A stretch of DNA of 26,249 nt from Selenomonadaceae bacterium UBA3796 (GCA_002369175.1 DFES01000094.1:4548-30796), one strand, 5' to 3'. Counted from the stretch's first letter, positions 15,336 to 23,397 are shown. The notes: generated by a model not told the origin, from the sequence alone. Program-made: numbers and translations.

Positions 15336-15384
15336 TAAAAAAAGCAGCTTTCACGCGAAACACATGCGTGAAAGCTGCTTTTTT
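15336..15384. terminator. Bidirectional terminator between metQ and purC
   Basis: AAAAAGCAGCTTTCACGC pairs with GCGTGAAAGCTGCTTTTT around a 10-base loop; T runs follow the stem in both directions. It ends at the purC stop codon. Confidence 0.93.
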
Positions 15385-16253
15385 CATAAATCTTCTCCCG
15401 TCAGCAGGCGGAATGCTTCCCTGTACTTCGCCGCGGTCTTGTCGATGATTTCCTGCGGGAGCTCATATCCGCTGTCCGGATTTGCCCTGAGCCAGTCGCG
15501 GACGAACTGCTTGTCATAGGAGGGCTGGGACTTACCTGCCTCATACCCCTCCAAAGGCCAGAAACGGGAACTGTCCGGTGTCAGCACTTCATCTCCCAGA
15601 ACGATATTCCCCGCTTCGTCTATGCCGAATTCGAATTTCGTATCCGCGATGATGATGCCGCGCGTCAAGGCATAGTCAGCGCATTTCTGATAGATGGCAA
15701 TGGTGTATTCCCGCACTTTCTCCGCATACTCCCGTCCCTTGCCGGGAAATGCCTTCTCCAGCACAACGGCGCCCTGCTCCAAGGATACATTCTCATCGTG
15801 TTCGCCAAGCTCCGCCTTCGTGCTGGGCGTGAAAATCGGTTCCGGCAGTTTCTCGGACTCCCTGAGTCCATCTGGGAGCCGGATTCCGCAGATTTCGCCG
15901 GACTCCTTATAGCTCGCCCATCCGCTGCCCGTGATATAACCTCTCACAATGCACTCCATGGGAATCATTTCGAGCTTTTTGCATTTCATGCTGTTCCCCA
16001 TGAACTGCGGCTGCCGAAAGAACTCCGGCATATCCTCATTGTCCACGGAAATCATGTGGTTCGGCAGAATGTCCTTCGTGAGATCAAACCAGAACTTCGA
16101 CATCCGCGTCAGAACAGCTCCCTTCCCGGGAATCCTGTTCTTCAGGATATGGTCAAAGGCCGATATGCGATCCGTGGCCACCATGATAATACTATCTCCG
16201 GCATCGTAGACCTCACGGACCTTGCCGGATTTGAAAGGTGTATATTCTTTCAT
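15384..16253 (-). CDS. purC: SAICAR synthetase (PurC)
   Basis: 289 residues from ATG 16253, which has GGAGG 6 bases upstream; an upstream in-frame start is discarded because it precedes the ribosome-binding site. PurC joins aspartate to CAIR with ATP, step 8 of purine synthesis. Hallmarks are FKSGKVREVYDAG, ATDRISAFDHILKNRIPGKG, the MECIVRGYITGSGW block and DTKFEFGIDEAGNIVLGDEVLTPDSSRFW. At about 290 residues it is the longer bacterial/yeast-like form rather than the 237-residue E. coli form. No other pur gene lies beside it; it has its own promoter and shares a terminator with metQ. Confidence 0.96.
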   Translation of the reverse strand: MKEYTPFKSGKVREVYDAGDSIIMVATDRISAFDHILKNRIPGKGAVLTRMSKFWFDLTKDILPNHMISVDNEDMPEFFRQPQFMGNSMKCKKLEMIPMECIVRGYITGSGWASYKESGEICGIRLPDGLRESEKLPEPIFTPSTKAELGEHDENVSLEQGAVVLEKAFPGKGREYAEKVREYTIAIYQKCADYALTRGIIIADTKFEFGIDEAGNIVLGDEVLTPDSSRFWPLEGYEAGKSQPSYDKQFVRDWLRANPDSGYELPQEIIDKTAAKYREAFRLLTGEDL

Positions 16254-16289
16254 ACGCCGCCTCCTCCTGGAAAAACACAGTACGCTCAA

Positions 16290-16306
16290 CACTATTATTT
16301 ATAGTG
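16290..16306. promoter_or_regulatory. Inverted repeat over the purC -10
   Basis: CACTAT-TATTT-ATAGTG overlaps the -10 hexamer of the purC promoter. Position suits a repressor site; no known purine regulator box is recognised. Confidence 0.4.
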
Positions 16307-16326
16307 GGAAAACACCGGAATGTCAA
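16298..16326 (-). promoter_or_regulatory. Sigma-A promoter of purC
   Basis: Perfect TTGACA (16326-16321), 17-base spacer, TATAAA (16303-16298) on the minus strand, 45 bases before the purC ATG. Confidence 0.78.
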
Positions 16327-16533
16327 GCAGATTCCCACCAAACGGTGAAACTTCAGCAATGCTGCCACGAAGGGCAGACGGAACAAGCTCCCATACAGCA
16401 GGAGAAGAAACATGATTTTGTCCGAAAAGAAAATTTTCGCTCCACCTCTTGTTTTGCAGGAAAAACACGTTTCCCCATGGAATATCTACACAATGTATTC
16501 TTATCTTGCAAACAGAAAGGATTGGAAAAGGCT

Positions 16534-16896
16534 ATGGAAACGAAGTATGATGTATCTGTCACCGCCATCGGCAATCTGGCGCGGACTTTCCTGGAAAACA
16601 ACAGCAGTGTCATCATCCTTGATGAGGGGGTACGCCCCAACCTCGCCGACATGGTCATTGAGCACACTGCCAGCGACCTCAAGGCGGAGATTGTCAAAGG
16701 CGACAAGCTCAAGTTCGGCAACAGCGAGTATACCGTCGTCCATGTCGGCGATGTCGCCAACGATACCATCCGGGAGGAAGGCCACTGCACCCTCGTGTTC
16801 AACGCCGAAGGCTCCATGCCCGGACAGATCATCCTCAAAGGGTCTGCCACGCCGGTTCTTTCCCTGGGTGCTCATATTACCTTCTTCAAAAAATAA
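16534..16896 (+). CDS. Orphan PTS glucitol/sorbitol-type IIA protein
   Basis: 120 residues, close to the 123 of E. coli GutA/SrlB. Conserved text includes VTAIGNLARTFLE, the block around His44 (MVIEHTASDLKAEI), which is the candidate phosphorylation site, and VVHVGDVANDTIREEGHCTLVF near the middle. The open frame runs further upstream but without homology, and AAAGG/GGAAAAGG sequences precede the ATG at 16534. In sorbitol systems IIA passes phosphate from HPr to a membrane IIB/IIC; no such permease, dehydrogenase or activator is in the window. It could serve a permease elsewhere or be a regulatory PTS branch. ptsH and ptsI lie about 5 kb away on the other strand. The upstream 280 bases contain the purC promoter; no promoter for this gene was clear. 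Confidence 0.85.
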   Translation: METKYDVSVTAIGNLARTFLENNSSVIILDEGVRPNLADMVIEHTASDLKAEIVKGDKLKFGNSEYTVVHVGDVANDTIREEGHCTLVFNAEGSMPGQIILKGSATPVLSLGAHITFFKK

Positions 16897-16920
16897 CGAA
16901 AAATTTCAGCATGAATTTCC

Positions 16921-16959
16921 TGAACCCGTCAGTTTCAATGGATGAAACCGACGGGTTCA
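16921..16959. terminator. Hairpin between convergent PTS IIA gene and lacI
   Basis: A 17-base inverted repeat (16921-16937 with 16943-16959) with one mismatch and a 5-base loop. The lacI stop codon is inside the stem. Flanking T runs are weak, so it is terminator-like rather than certain. Confidence 0.65.
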
Positions 16960-17991
16960 AAGCATTCCTGCAAAGGACTGCCGATCCCCGCTGTCTGCCC
17001 CGAACCGCCGAACGCTTTCTCTCTCCACGAAGAAAAAGGGCAGCTCCACCTCGCCCTCCGACGGGTGTCCGTCTATGAGATCCAGCATCCTGCGAGCCAC
17101 ATTCATGCCCACCAGTTCGAAATCAAATGCCACCGTGGTCAGAGCTGGATAGACCACGGCTCCTACATCATATCCTCCAAAACCTGCCACGGATACATCC
17201 TCCGGCACCCGCACCTCCCGTTCGTGGAGATAGCGCAGGATTCCAAGGCTGATGTTGTCCGTCGCCCCCACGATAACCGAGGGTTTTCTCTGAAGGATCT
17301 CTCCCCCCAGATTATATGCATTGAGAAATCCGAACCCCGTTTCAACGAAATCCACCTTCGCCTTGGGGCGTCCCTCCAGGAATGCATCGGCAAACCCCTT
17401 TCGACGCTCCACCCCCACGGCAATATCCGTCTCTGTGACACCGGCGAAAACCGCCTTCTCATGCCCCATTTGCCTGAGATAGGCTCCCATCATGCGCCCT
17501 GCCGCCTCATCATCGATTTTCAGGCAGTTCGCCTCTGCATGGCGCTGCCCCGTATACAGAATGGGAACCCGTACATCCTTCTGCAAGGCGATATGACGGG
17601 AAGTAATGCCCACAGAATCGACGATGATTCCATCCACACCCTGCTGGTACAGGTTCGCAATATTCTCCAGTTCCTTATCCCCTTTGAGCTGGCTGACCAG
17701 CATGATGACCTGGTAGCCTTCCGGCTCAAGAATATCGCCGATTCCCGCCAGGAGCTTGCCCACGGAGACGGAATCAATGCGCGGCAACACAAGGCCGATG
17801 AGCTTGCTCCGCTTCGTCTTCAAACGCTTGGCAAAAAAATTCGACTGGAACCCGGTCGCATCGATTACCTCGCGGATTCTTTCTGCCTTTTCCCTGCTGA
17901 CATAGCCGCGGTTCAGATAGCGGGACACGGTGCTCTTCGACACCCCGGCCCGCTCTGCAATATCCTGGATCGTGACCTTGTTGCTGTCCAT
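16957..17991 (-). CDS. LacI-family transcriptional regulator
   Basis: 344 residues from ATG 17991 (AAGGGA upstream; a GTG six codons earlier is possible but overlaps the ung stop). The N-terminal helix-turn-helix VTIQDIAERAGVSKSTVSRYLN with the hinge NFFAKRLKTKRSKLIGLVLP is diagnostic. The rest is a periplasmic-binding-protein fold for a sugar-like effector: LPRIDSV, GVDGIIVDSVG, KIDDEAAGRMMGAYL and the C-terminal PEDVSVAGFGGYDVGAVVYPALTTVAF. The effector and targets cannot be read from sequence; wording is reminiscent of sucrose/fructose-type repressors of Gram-positives. It is 14 bases after ung, so it seems to be the last gene of the folate operon, and it converges on the orphan PTS IIA gene, a plausible but unproven target. 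Confidence 0.93.
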   Translation of the reverse strand: MDSNKVTIQDIAERAGVSKSTVSRYLNRGYVSREKAERIREVIDATGFQSNFFAKRLKTKRSKLIGLVLPRIDSVSVGKLLAGIGDILEPEGYQVIMLVSQLKGDKELENIANLYQQGVDGIIVDSVGITSRHIALQKDVRVPILYTGQRHAEANCLKIDDEAAGRMMGAYLRQMGHEKAVFAGVTETDIAVGVERRKGFADAFLEGRPKAKVDFVETGFGFLNAYNLGGEILQRKPSVIVGATDNISLGILRYLHEREVRVPEDVSVAGFGGYDVGAVVYPALTTVAFDFELVGMNVARRMLDLIDGHPSEGEVELPFFFVERESVRRFGADSGDRQSFAGML

Positions 17992-18005
17992 ACGTCCCTT
18001 CCCTT

Positions 18006-18680
18006 TCACACATCCGGCAATTGCCAGTCAATCGGTTCTTCCCCATGGGCGGTCAGGAATGCATTCACCTTGGAAAAAGGCTTGCTGCCGAAAAAGCCCC
18101 GACTGGCCGAAAGGGGGCTTGGATGGGGAGACTCCACAATATAGTGGCGTGGATTGGTGATCATGGACTTCTTGCGTCGTGCAGGAGTCCCCCAAAGCAA
18201 AAAGGCCAGCGGTTTTTCCCTCTCATTCAGCAGGGAAATGATCCTGTCCGTGAAGATCTCCCACCCCTGCCCATGATGGGAATTTGCCGCATGTTCCCGC
18301 ACCGTAAGCACCGCATTCAAAAGAAGAACCCCCTGATCCGCCCATGGCTTCAGACAGCCGTTGTTCGGAATGCGGCAGCCAATATCATCCTGCAGTTCCC
18401 GAAAGATATTGACGAGGGACGGCGGCGGCGCTACGCCCGGCAGAACAGAAAAGCTCAGACCATGCGCCTGTCCGGGACCATGATAGGGATCCTGCCCCAG
18501 AATGACCACCTTTGCCGCCTCATAACTCGTATAGTGGAGCGCATTGAATATCGCATACATATCCGGATATATGCGCCTGGTTCGATACTCCTGGATGAGA
18601 AACCGACGAAGCGCAAGATAATAAGGCTTCTGCAGCTCCTCGTTCAGATATTTCGCCCAATCGTTCCTGAAAATCTCCAC
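18006..18680 (-). CDS. ung: Uracil-DNA glycosylase (family 1, Ung)
   Basis: About 224 residues. Removes uracil from DNA, opening base-excision repair. The water-activating motif VVILGQDPYHGPGQAHGLSFSV (start of block, Asp69 counted from the longest frame) and the minor-groove motif HPSPLSASRG (His191) are both intact. The frame opens at GTG 18695 directly after the folK/folA stop, but that codon is inside GTGGAGG; the GTG at 18680 lies 8 bases after GGAGG and is preferred. Close packing with the folate genes suggests co-transcription. Both folate/dTMP supply and Ung bear on uracil in DNA, a reasonable functional link but an inference. Confidence 0.95.
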   Translation of the reverse strand: MEIFRNDWAKYLNEELQKPYYLALRRFLIQEYRTRRIYPDMYAIFNALHYTSYEAAKVVILGQDPYHGPGQAHGLSFSVLPGVAPPPSLVNIFRELQDDIGCRIPNNGCLKPWADQGVLLLNAVLTVREHAANSHHGQGWEIFTDRIISLLNEREKPLAFLLWGTPARRKKSMITNPRHYIVESPHPSPLSASRGFFGSKPFSKVNAFLTAHGEEPIDWQLPDV

Positions 18681-18695
18681 TCCCTGCGCCTCCAC

Positions 18696-19667
18696 TCAGA
18701 ACTTCCTCACATAATGACAGAACTTCATCCCGTATCCCGCCCCATTCACCGCAGGGGAGCAGGATACAAGAGAAAACTCCCCCTCAAGCTCCTCCAAAAA
18801 CACATCCGCTCCGCCATCCGCATGCACCCTGGTGAGCCATGCCTCCCGGCAGTAGGGCAGAAGCTCTGCGTAGATCTCTCCTCCGCCGATGACATAGATT
18901 TCGCCTTCCGAAGAAGAATCCAAGGCCTGCCAAAGCTCCTCAAGCCCTCTGCATGTCTCAAAACCTTCCCCCCCTTTCCCCCTTCGGGAGAGAAGAAGAT
19001 TTCTCCTCCCTTCCAGCGGCTTCCCCAGGCTCTCCATCGTACGCCGTCCCATGATGACCGTTCCCCCCAGAGTCTTTTGGCGAAAGAAAGCCATATCCTC
19101 CGGCAGATGAAACAGCAGCCGCCCCTGCCTCCCCAGCCCGCCATGGTCATCCACGCAGGCAATGAGTTGCAGGGAATAGCCTGTCGGACTGCCGCAGCAG
19201 GGACTCACCATCCCGGCATCCATACAGGCTTGCCGATGCTGACGGATGTTTTTCTCCCCCACCACCAGGTTCGGAGCAATTTCCTCCAGCGGAACCAGGA
19301 CAAAGGAACGCTCCAGCATATAGGGATGGGGAAGCTTCAATTCAGGGGTGTCCATCTGCACACCGGGAACACAGAGCAAATCGATATCGATGCTGCGCGC
19401 CCCCCAATGCTCCTGCCGCACACGTCCAAGCTCCCCCTCAATGCCCTGGCATACCTTGAGGAGCTCCAACGGCGCAAGCTCTGTCCGCACCTTAGCCGCC
19501 GCATTCACAAAGACCGGCTGATCCTTCTTCCCCCAAGGCTCTGTTTCATAAAAGCCGGACACACGGCAAAGCTTCACGCCTGCCTCCCCATGGAGCCTTT
19601 CCAACGCCCTTCGGAGAGTTCGCTCCCGCTCCCCGAGGTTTGCCCCCAGACCGATATAACACTCCAT
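18696..19667 (-). CDS. folK: Bifunctional HPPK (FolK) - dihydrofolate reductase (FolA) fusion
   Basis: 323 residues from ATG 19667, one base after the folB stop (TGA-A-ATG). Residues 1-145 are HPPK: YIGLGANLGERE, PVFVNAAA, the Mg ligands Asp94 and Asp96 in GARSIDIDLL, and LPHP. HPPK pyrophosphorylates 6-hydroxymethyl-dihydropterin. Residues about 163-323 are DHFR, reducing dihydrofolate with NADPH: LIACVDDHGGLG, LLFHLPEDM (Asp191 as the catalytic acid), TVIMGRRTMESLGKPLEGRRN, IYVIGGGEIYAELLP and a final FCHYVRKF. The Trp usually found five residues before the Asp is Phe186. The frame is open throughout with no internal stop, so the fusion is real in this sequence. Fused HPPK-DHFR is uncommon compared with FolB-FolK or FolK-FolP fusions. 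Confidence 0.92.
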   Translation of the reverse strand: MECYIGLGANLGERERTLRRALERLHGEAGVKLCRVSGFYETEPWGKKDQPVFVNAAAKVRTELAPLELLKVCQGIEGELGRVRQEHWGARSIDIDLLCVPGVQMDTPELKLPHPYMLERSFVLVPLEEIAPNLVVGEKNIRQHRQACMDAGMVSPCCGSPTGYSLQLIACVDDHGGLGRQGRLLFHLPEDMAFFRQKTLGGTVIMGRRTMESLGKPLEGRRNLLLSRRGKGGEGFETCRGLEELWQALDSSSEGEIYVIGGGEIYAELLPYCREAWLTRVHADGGADVFLEELEGEFSLVSCSPAVNGAGYGMKFCHYVRKF

Positions 19668-19668
19668 T

Positions 19669-20028
19669 TCAGCGGTTCCTCTCAATGGTCACAGAAACAT
19701 CCCGGAAGGTTCCGGAAAGGGGCGCCTTCGGCTTGTGCACCGAAACGCAGACGGAAACAACCCCGGCATATTTGCGAAGCACAGCTTCCGCAATCCCTTC
19801 CGCCACAGACTCAATGAGCATCCTGGGTTTTCCTTCCACAATCGCCCTCGCCTCATCGAACACCGCTCCGTAGTCCACCGTATCCTTCAGGTCATCGCTT
19901 CTGCCTGCCGCCTCCAGGGAAAGCCTCATGCCCACATCCACGAGAAAGGGCTGACCCTTTTCCCTCTCCCAGGGCAGGCATCCATGGTACCCGTAAAACT
20001 CCATTCCCTTCAGCTCTATGCAATCCAT
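19669..20028 (-). CDS. folB: Dihydroneopterin aldolase (FolB)
   Basis: 119 residues from ATG 20028, with GGGGGTGTGAGG just before it; a GTG two codons earlier is inside this G-rich sequence. FolB converts dihydroneopterin to 6-hydroxymethyl-dihydropterin and glycolaldehyde. Visible blocks are LKGMEFYGYHGCLPWEREKGQPF (start of block), with Glu21 in the catalytic position, DTVDYGAVFDEA, LIESVAEGIAEAVL and VSVHKPKAPL with the active-site Lys. Length matches the family (about 120). It follows folP by about 40 bases and is joined to the folK/folA fusion. Confidence 0.95.
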   Translation of the reverse strand: MDCIELKGMEFYGYHGCLPWEREKGQPFLVDVGMRLSLEAAGRSDDLKDTVDYGAVFDEARAIVEGKPRMLIESVAEGIAEAVLRKYAGVVSVCVSVHKPKAPLSGTFRDVSVTIERNR

Positions 20029-20068
20029 CCTCACACCCCCACAAGCTCCCCGCGCCTGCTTCTGCCGG

Positions 20069-20911
20069 CTATCCTACAATTGCATCTGCCATGCGGGCCA
20101 TGCGGCAAATGGGCTTCACATCGTGGACCCTGAGTATGTGGCATCCTGCCTGAATCCCGAGAACGCAGGCTGCACCCGTTGCCTCCATGCGCTCCTCAAC
20201 GGGCAGATCGAGCACATGGCCGATGAAGCTCTTGCGGCTCACACCCAGAAGGGTGGGATACTCCTTGCCATCCAGCTCCATGAGTTCCGCAAGGCGGTTC
20301 AGCACCACAAGATTCTCCTCCTGTGTCTTGCCAAAGCCAATGCCGGGATCGAAAATGACCTGCTCGGAATCCCCCCCTGCTGTTCGGGCAATCTCCAGGG
20401 ATTTCCGGAAAAAGTCCTTCATGGCCGCCATGATATCCTCTGACTCCTCCCTTCCAAAAGGAGGATTGTGCATGACAATGACGGGAAGACCATATTTTGC
20501 CGCCACCTTTGCCATCTCCCCCGGCTCCTCCCGATTTTGGAGCCCCCGGACATCATTGAGGATGTGGATGCCCATGGAAGCCGCCATCTCCGCCGTCCCC
20601 GCCTTAAAGGTATCCACGGAAACAGGGACAGGGCACTCCCGCAGGATCGCTTCCAGAAAAGGACGCAGGCGTTCCTGCTCCTCGGCGGGCGATATCCCCC
20701 GGCATCCCGGACGCGTGGATTCCGCCCCCACATCGATGATATCCGCTCCGTCCCGCACCATTTCCTTCATATGCAGAAGCGCTTTTTCCACGCTGTCCCA
20801 CATGCCCCCATCGGAAAAAGAATCCGGCGTCACGTTCAAAATTCCCATGATGAGGGTTCTCTTCCCGATCTCCAGTTTTTTTCCGTCCCTGAACACATAC
20901 GATCTCTTCAT
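20069..20911 (-). CDS. folP: Dihydropteroate synthase (FolP)
   Basis: 280 residues. Condenses 6-hydroxymethyl-dihydropterin pyrophosphate with p-aminobenzoate; the target of sulfonamides. Hallmarks in order: MGILNVTPDSFSDGG, DIIDVGAESTRPGC, VSVDTFKAG, ILNDVRGLQ, FDPGIGFGKT, GVSRKSFIG and the C-terminal RVHDV. The pattern is complete. It starts 7 bases after the folE stop with no strong Shine-Dalgarno sequence, so translation is probably coupled to folE. Confidence 0.97.
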   Translation of the reverse strand: MKRSYVFRDGKKLEIGKRTLIMGILNVTPDSFSDGGMWDSVEKALLHMKEMVRDGADIIDVGAESTRPGCRGISPAEEQERLRPFLEAILRECPVPVSVDTFKAGTAEMAASMGIHILNDVRGLQNREEPGEMAKVAAKYGLPVIVMHNPPFGREESEDIMAAMKDFFRKSLEIARTAGGDSEQVIFDPGIGFGKTQEENLVVLNRLAELMELDGKEYPTLLGVSRKSFIGHVLDLPVEERMEATGAACVLGIQAGCHILRVHDVKPICRMARMADAIVG

Positions 20912-20918
20912 GGCAATA

Positions 20919-21488
20919 CTACTTGCATTCCTTTCCCAGAATAGCCCATGCCTGCCGGCACAGGGCCGGATCCTCCCGAAATCGCCCCGTGCTGCAGGAG
21001 GTCACCGTGCGGGTGCCATGGGCAAGATCTCCCCGCATGGTCATGCAAAGCTGCATCGCTTTCACCGTCACCAGAACGGCAGGAGCCTCCAAATCCGAGG
21101 CAACCGCTTCCGCAATCTCCCCTGTCATGCGCTCCTGCAGCTGTGGGCGGTGGGAGATGATCTCCACCAGCTGCGCAAACTTGCTGAATCCGGCAACCCC
21201 GCAGGGAGCCGGCAAATACGCTATGTTCACTTCGCCGAAAAAGGGCAACAGATGATGCTCGCACATGGAATAAAACGGGATGCGCTGCACTGCCACAATA
21301 CCGTCAGCCCCAGGCCCCGCATCAAAGGTCTCGCCCCAGATCCCCCGTGTACTCCGGCCGATCCCGTCAAAGAGCATCCCGTACATCTTCGCTACCCGCT
21401 CCGGTGTCTTCTCCATTCCCGCCAACTTCAGGTCAATGCCTAGCGCTTCCAGGAATTCCCGCATCGCTTGGATTGCCTTTTCATTCAT
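20919..21488 (-). CDS. folE: GTP cyclohydrolase I (FolE)
   Basis: 189 residues. Opens and rearranges GTP to dihydroneopterin triphosphate, the first step of folate synthesis. Zinc ligands are recognisable as Cys76 and His79 in SMCEHHLLPF and Cys148 in AMQLCMTMRG; His78 is the likely catalytic histidine. The text after MRG (DLAHGTRTVTSCSTG) differs from the common VRKPGS form but keeps the family shape. AAGAGGGGA precedes ATG 21488, and a second ATG lies one codon beyond. First gene of the folE-folP-folB-folK/folA-ung-lacI run, with its own promoter. Confidence 0.96.
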   Translation of the reverse strand: MNEKAIQAMREFLEALGIDLKLAGMEKTPERVAKMYGMLFDGIGRSTRGIWGETFDAGPGADGIVAVQRIPFYSMCEHHLLPFFGEVNIAYLPAPCGVAGFSKFAQLVEIISHRPQLQERMTGEIAEAVASDLEAPAVLVTVKAMQLCMTMRGDLAHGTRTVTSCSTGRFREDPALCRQAWAILGKECK

Positions 21489-21538
21489 TCCCCTCTTCCT
21501 CTCCTTCCATAGACACTGCGGTAAACCCTTCCGCCTCC

Positions 21539-21567
21539 ATTTTAGTATAAAGCCTACAATGCGTCAA
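21539..21567 (-). promoter_or_regulatory. Sigma-A promoter of the folate operon
   Basis: TTGACG (21567-21562), 17-base spacer, TAAAAT (21544-21539) on the minus strand, about 50 bases before the folE ATG. No folate (THF) riboswitch-like structure fits in the short leader. Confidence 0.65.
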
Positions 21568-21572
21568 TGAGC

Positions 21573-21611
21573 AAGGGACAGCCGTGCAACAAACACCGAC
21601 GGCTGTCCCTT
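21573..21611 (-). terminator. Hairpin after ptsI
   Basis: AAGGGACAGCCGT (21573-21585) pairs perfectly with ACGGCTGTCCCTT (21599-21611) around a 13-base loop, about 20 bases after the ptsI stop and directly before the folE promoter. T runs are poor, so termination strength is uncertain. Confidence 0.7.
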
Positions 21612-21632
21612 TCCTTAACGGGTAAATTCAGC

Positions 21633-23351
21633 TTATTTGACAGGCTCCAAAACCTTCTGGAGATACGCCTTGATCTCGTCGCCGTCCTCCATCTTCATGA
21701 CATCGGCGAGGATATCCTTCGCCTTGATGGAGCTGACAGCGCGAAGTTTCTCCTTGACGCGCGGAATGGAAGGAGCACTCATGGAGAGCTCGCTGATGCC
21801 CATGCCCATCAGAAGCACTGCTGCATAGGGATCGCTTGCCATTTCGCCGCACATGCCTGCCCAGATGTTGTTCTCTCTTGCAGACTCAATGGTGAGCTTG
21901 ATGAGGCGAAGCACCGCGGGATTGAAATGGTTGTAGAGGTAAGCGATGCTGGAATTCCCGCGATCCACCGCCAGCGTGTACTGTACGAGGTCGTTCGTCC
22001 CAATGCTGAAGAAATCAACGTATTTTGCGAGAACCGGCGTCATAATCGCGGCAGCCGGAGTCTCCACCATGATTCCCACCTGAACATTGTCGGAGTATTT
22101 CTTGCCCTCATGTGCAAGCTCCACCTTTGCCTCGGAAACAAGATCCTTAACCTGCAGGAATTCGGAGACATTGATTACCATCGGCACCATGATGGCAGCC
22201 TTGCCGAAGACACCGGCTCTGAGAATCGCCTTGAGCTGCGGCATGAAGAGGTCTTTTCTCTTGAGGCTGATACGGACAGCGCGGTATCCAAGGAACGGAT
22301 TATCCTCCGGGGGAATGTTGAGATAGGGAAGGGGCTTATCGCCGCCGATGTCCATGGTGCGGATAACGCAGAGCTTGCCTTCGCACTTCTCGACAGCTTC
22401 CTTGTATGCCTTGAACTGATCTTCCTCATTGGGAATGTCCTGACGGCCCATGAATACAAATTCCGAGCGGAAGAGGCCGACGCCCTCGCATCCATAGGTC
22501 TTCGCATTGTCCACATCCACAGGGGAACCGATATTCGCCATGAGCTCTACCCGGACGCCGTCCGTCGTAACGGCTTCCAGATCCTTGAGCGCTGCGTAAT
22601 GCGCCTTGAGTTCCTCCTGCTTTTTGAGTTTCTCGTTATAACCGGCACGATCCCCGTCCGTCGGACGGATGATGATATCCCCTTCTTCGCCGTCAATGAT
22701 GACATCGTCCCCATCATTGATCTTCGCTATCGCATCGCCCACGCCGACAATCGTGGGGATAGCGCGGGCTTTTGCGATGATGACCGCATGCGCCGTCGTG
22801 CTGCCTGCACCCAGGATAACGCCTGCAATCTTGTCCGTGGGAAGTCCCGCGATAACGGAAGGCTCGATTTCCTTGCCGCAGAGGATGACAGCACCCTCAC
22901 CCAATTCCGGTTCCGGAACGCCCAGAATGTATTTTGCAATGCGCTTTCCAACATCGCGGAGATCCACGGCTCTGGCAGCAAAGTATTCATCCTCCATCTG
23001 CTCGAAGATCTGCGCCTGCTCCTCAGCCGCCTTCAGCACTGCATCCGGAGCATTGCCGGACTCCTCCACCTTGCTGAAAATATTGTCGCTCAAAGCGGGA
23101 TCCTGAACCATCATGCGATGCGCTTCCATGATGGCCGCCTGCTCATGCATCTCCTGGGCCTGCAGCCTCTCAATGTTCTTCTGCAGCGTCTCGGCCACAG
23201 CAGACAAAGCATCCTCCGCCTTTTTCCGCTCACCTTCTTTGTCCATTGGCGCATAGTTCACGAGATACCCGTCAAGATTCTGCCCTGCCAGCATGATCTT
23301 TCCCATTGCAATCCCTGAGATTACGCCCCTTCCGGTCAGCTTCTCCGCCAT
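21633..23351 (-). CDS. ptsI: PTS enzyme I (PtsI)
   Basis: 572 residues from ATG 23351, with AGGGGG upstream; the frame reaches back into ptsH but that part has no enzyme I character. Takes phosphate from phosphoenolpyruvate and passes it to HPr in the cytoplasm. The phosphorylated histidine is His188 in GAGSTTAHAVIIAKARAIPTIVG-type text (first part cited), equivalent to His189 of E. coli. PEP-binding blocks are NIGSPVDVDNA, GVGLFRSEFVFMGR, MDIGGDKPLPYL, GTNDLVQYTLAVDR and AGMCGEMASDP with the active-site Cys. Length and order match the family. It lies 97 bases after ptsH. Confidence 0.97.
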   Translation of the reverse strand: MAEKLTGRGVISGIAMGKIMLAGQNLDGYLVNYAPMDKEGERKKAEDALSAVAETLQKNIERLQAQEMHEQAAIMEAHRMMVQDPALSDNIFSKVEESGNAPDAVLKAAEEQAQIFEQMEDEYFAARAVDLRDVGKRIAKYILGVPEPELGEGAVILCGKEIEPSVIAGLPTDKIAGVILGAGSTTAHAVIIAKARAIPTIVGVGDAIAKINDGDDVIIDGEEGDIIIRPTDGDRAGYNEKLKKQEELKAHYAALKDLEAVTTDGVRVELMANIGSPVDVDNAKTYGCEGVGLFRSEFVFMGRQDIPNEEDQFKAYKEAVEKCEGKLCVIRTMDIGGDKPLPYLNIPPEDNPFLGYRAVRISLKRKDLFMPQLKAILRAGVFGKAAIMVPMVINVSEFLQVKDLVSEAKVELAHEGKKYSDNVQVGIMVETPAAAIMTPVLAKYVDFFSIGTNDLVQYTLAVDRGNSSIAYLYNHFNPAVLRLIKLTIESARENNIWAGMCGEMASDPYAAVLLMGMGISELSMSAPSIPRVKEKLRAVSSIKAKDILADVMKMEDGDEIKAYLQKVLEPVK

Positions 23352-23397
23352 TTCTTTTCCCCCTCTTCCGCTCGATATACTATGTACTATGCCATAA

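Noticed and set aside
16459..16474. LacI operator GGAAA-N6-TTTCC upstream of the PTS IIA gene
   Set aside because: Arms of only 5 bases and no central CG symmetry as usual for LacI-family sites; too weak to list.
16942..18144. 400-codon plus-strand frame over lacI
   Set aside because: Antisense shadow; the LacI helix-turn-helix and effector domain are convincing on the minus strand.
18021..19817. 598-codon plus-strand frame over ung and the folK/folA gene
   Set aside because: Spans two well supported minus-strand genes, no motifs, Pro/His/Arg-rich shadow.
21567..23318. 583-codon plus-strand frame over ptsI
   Set aside because: Mirror of enzyme I; no independent start signal.
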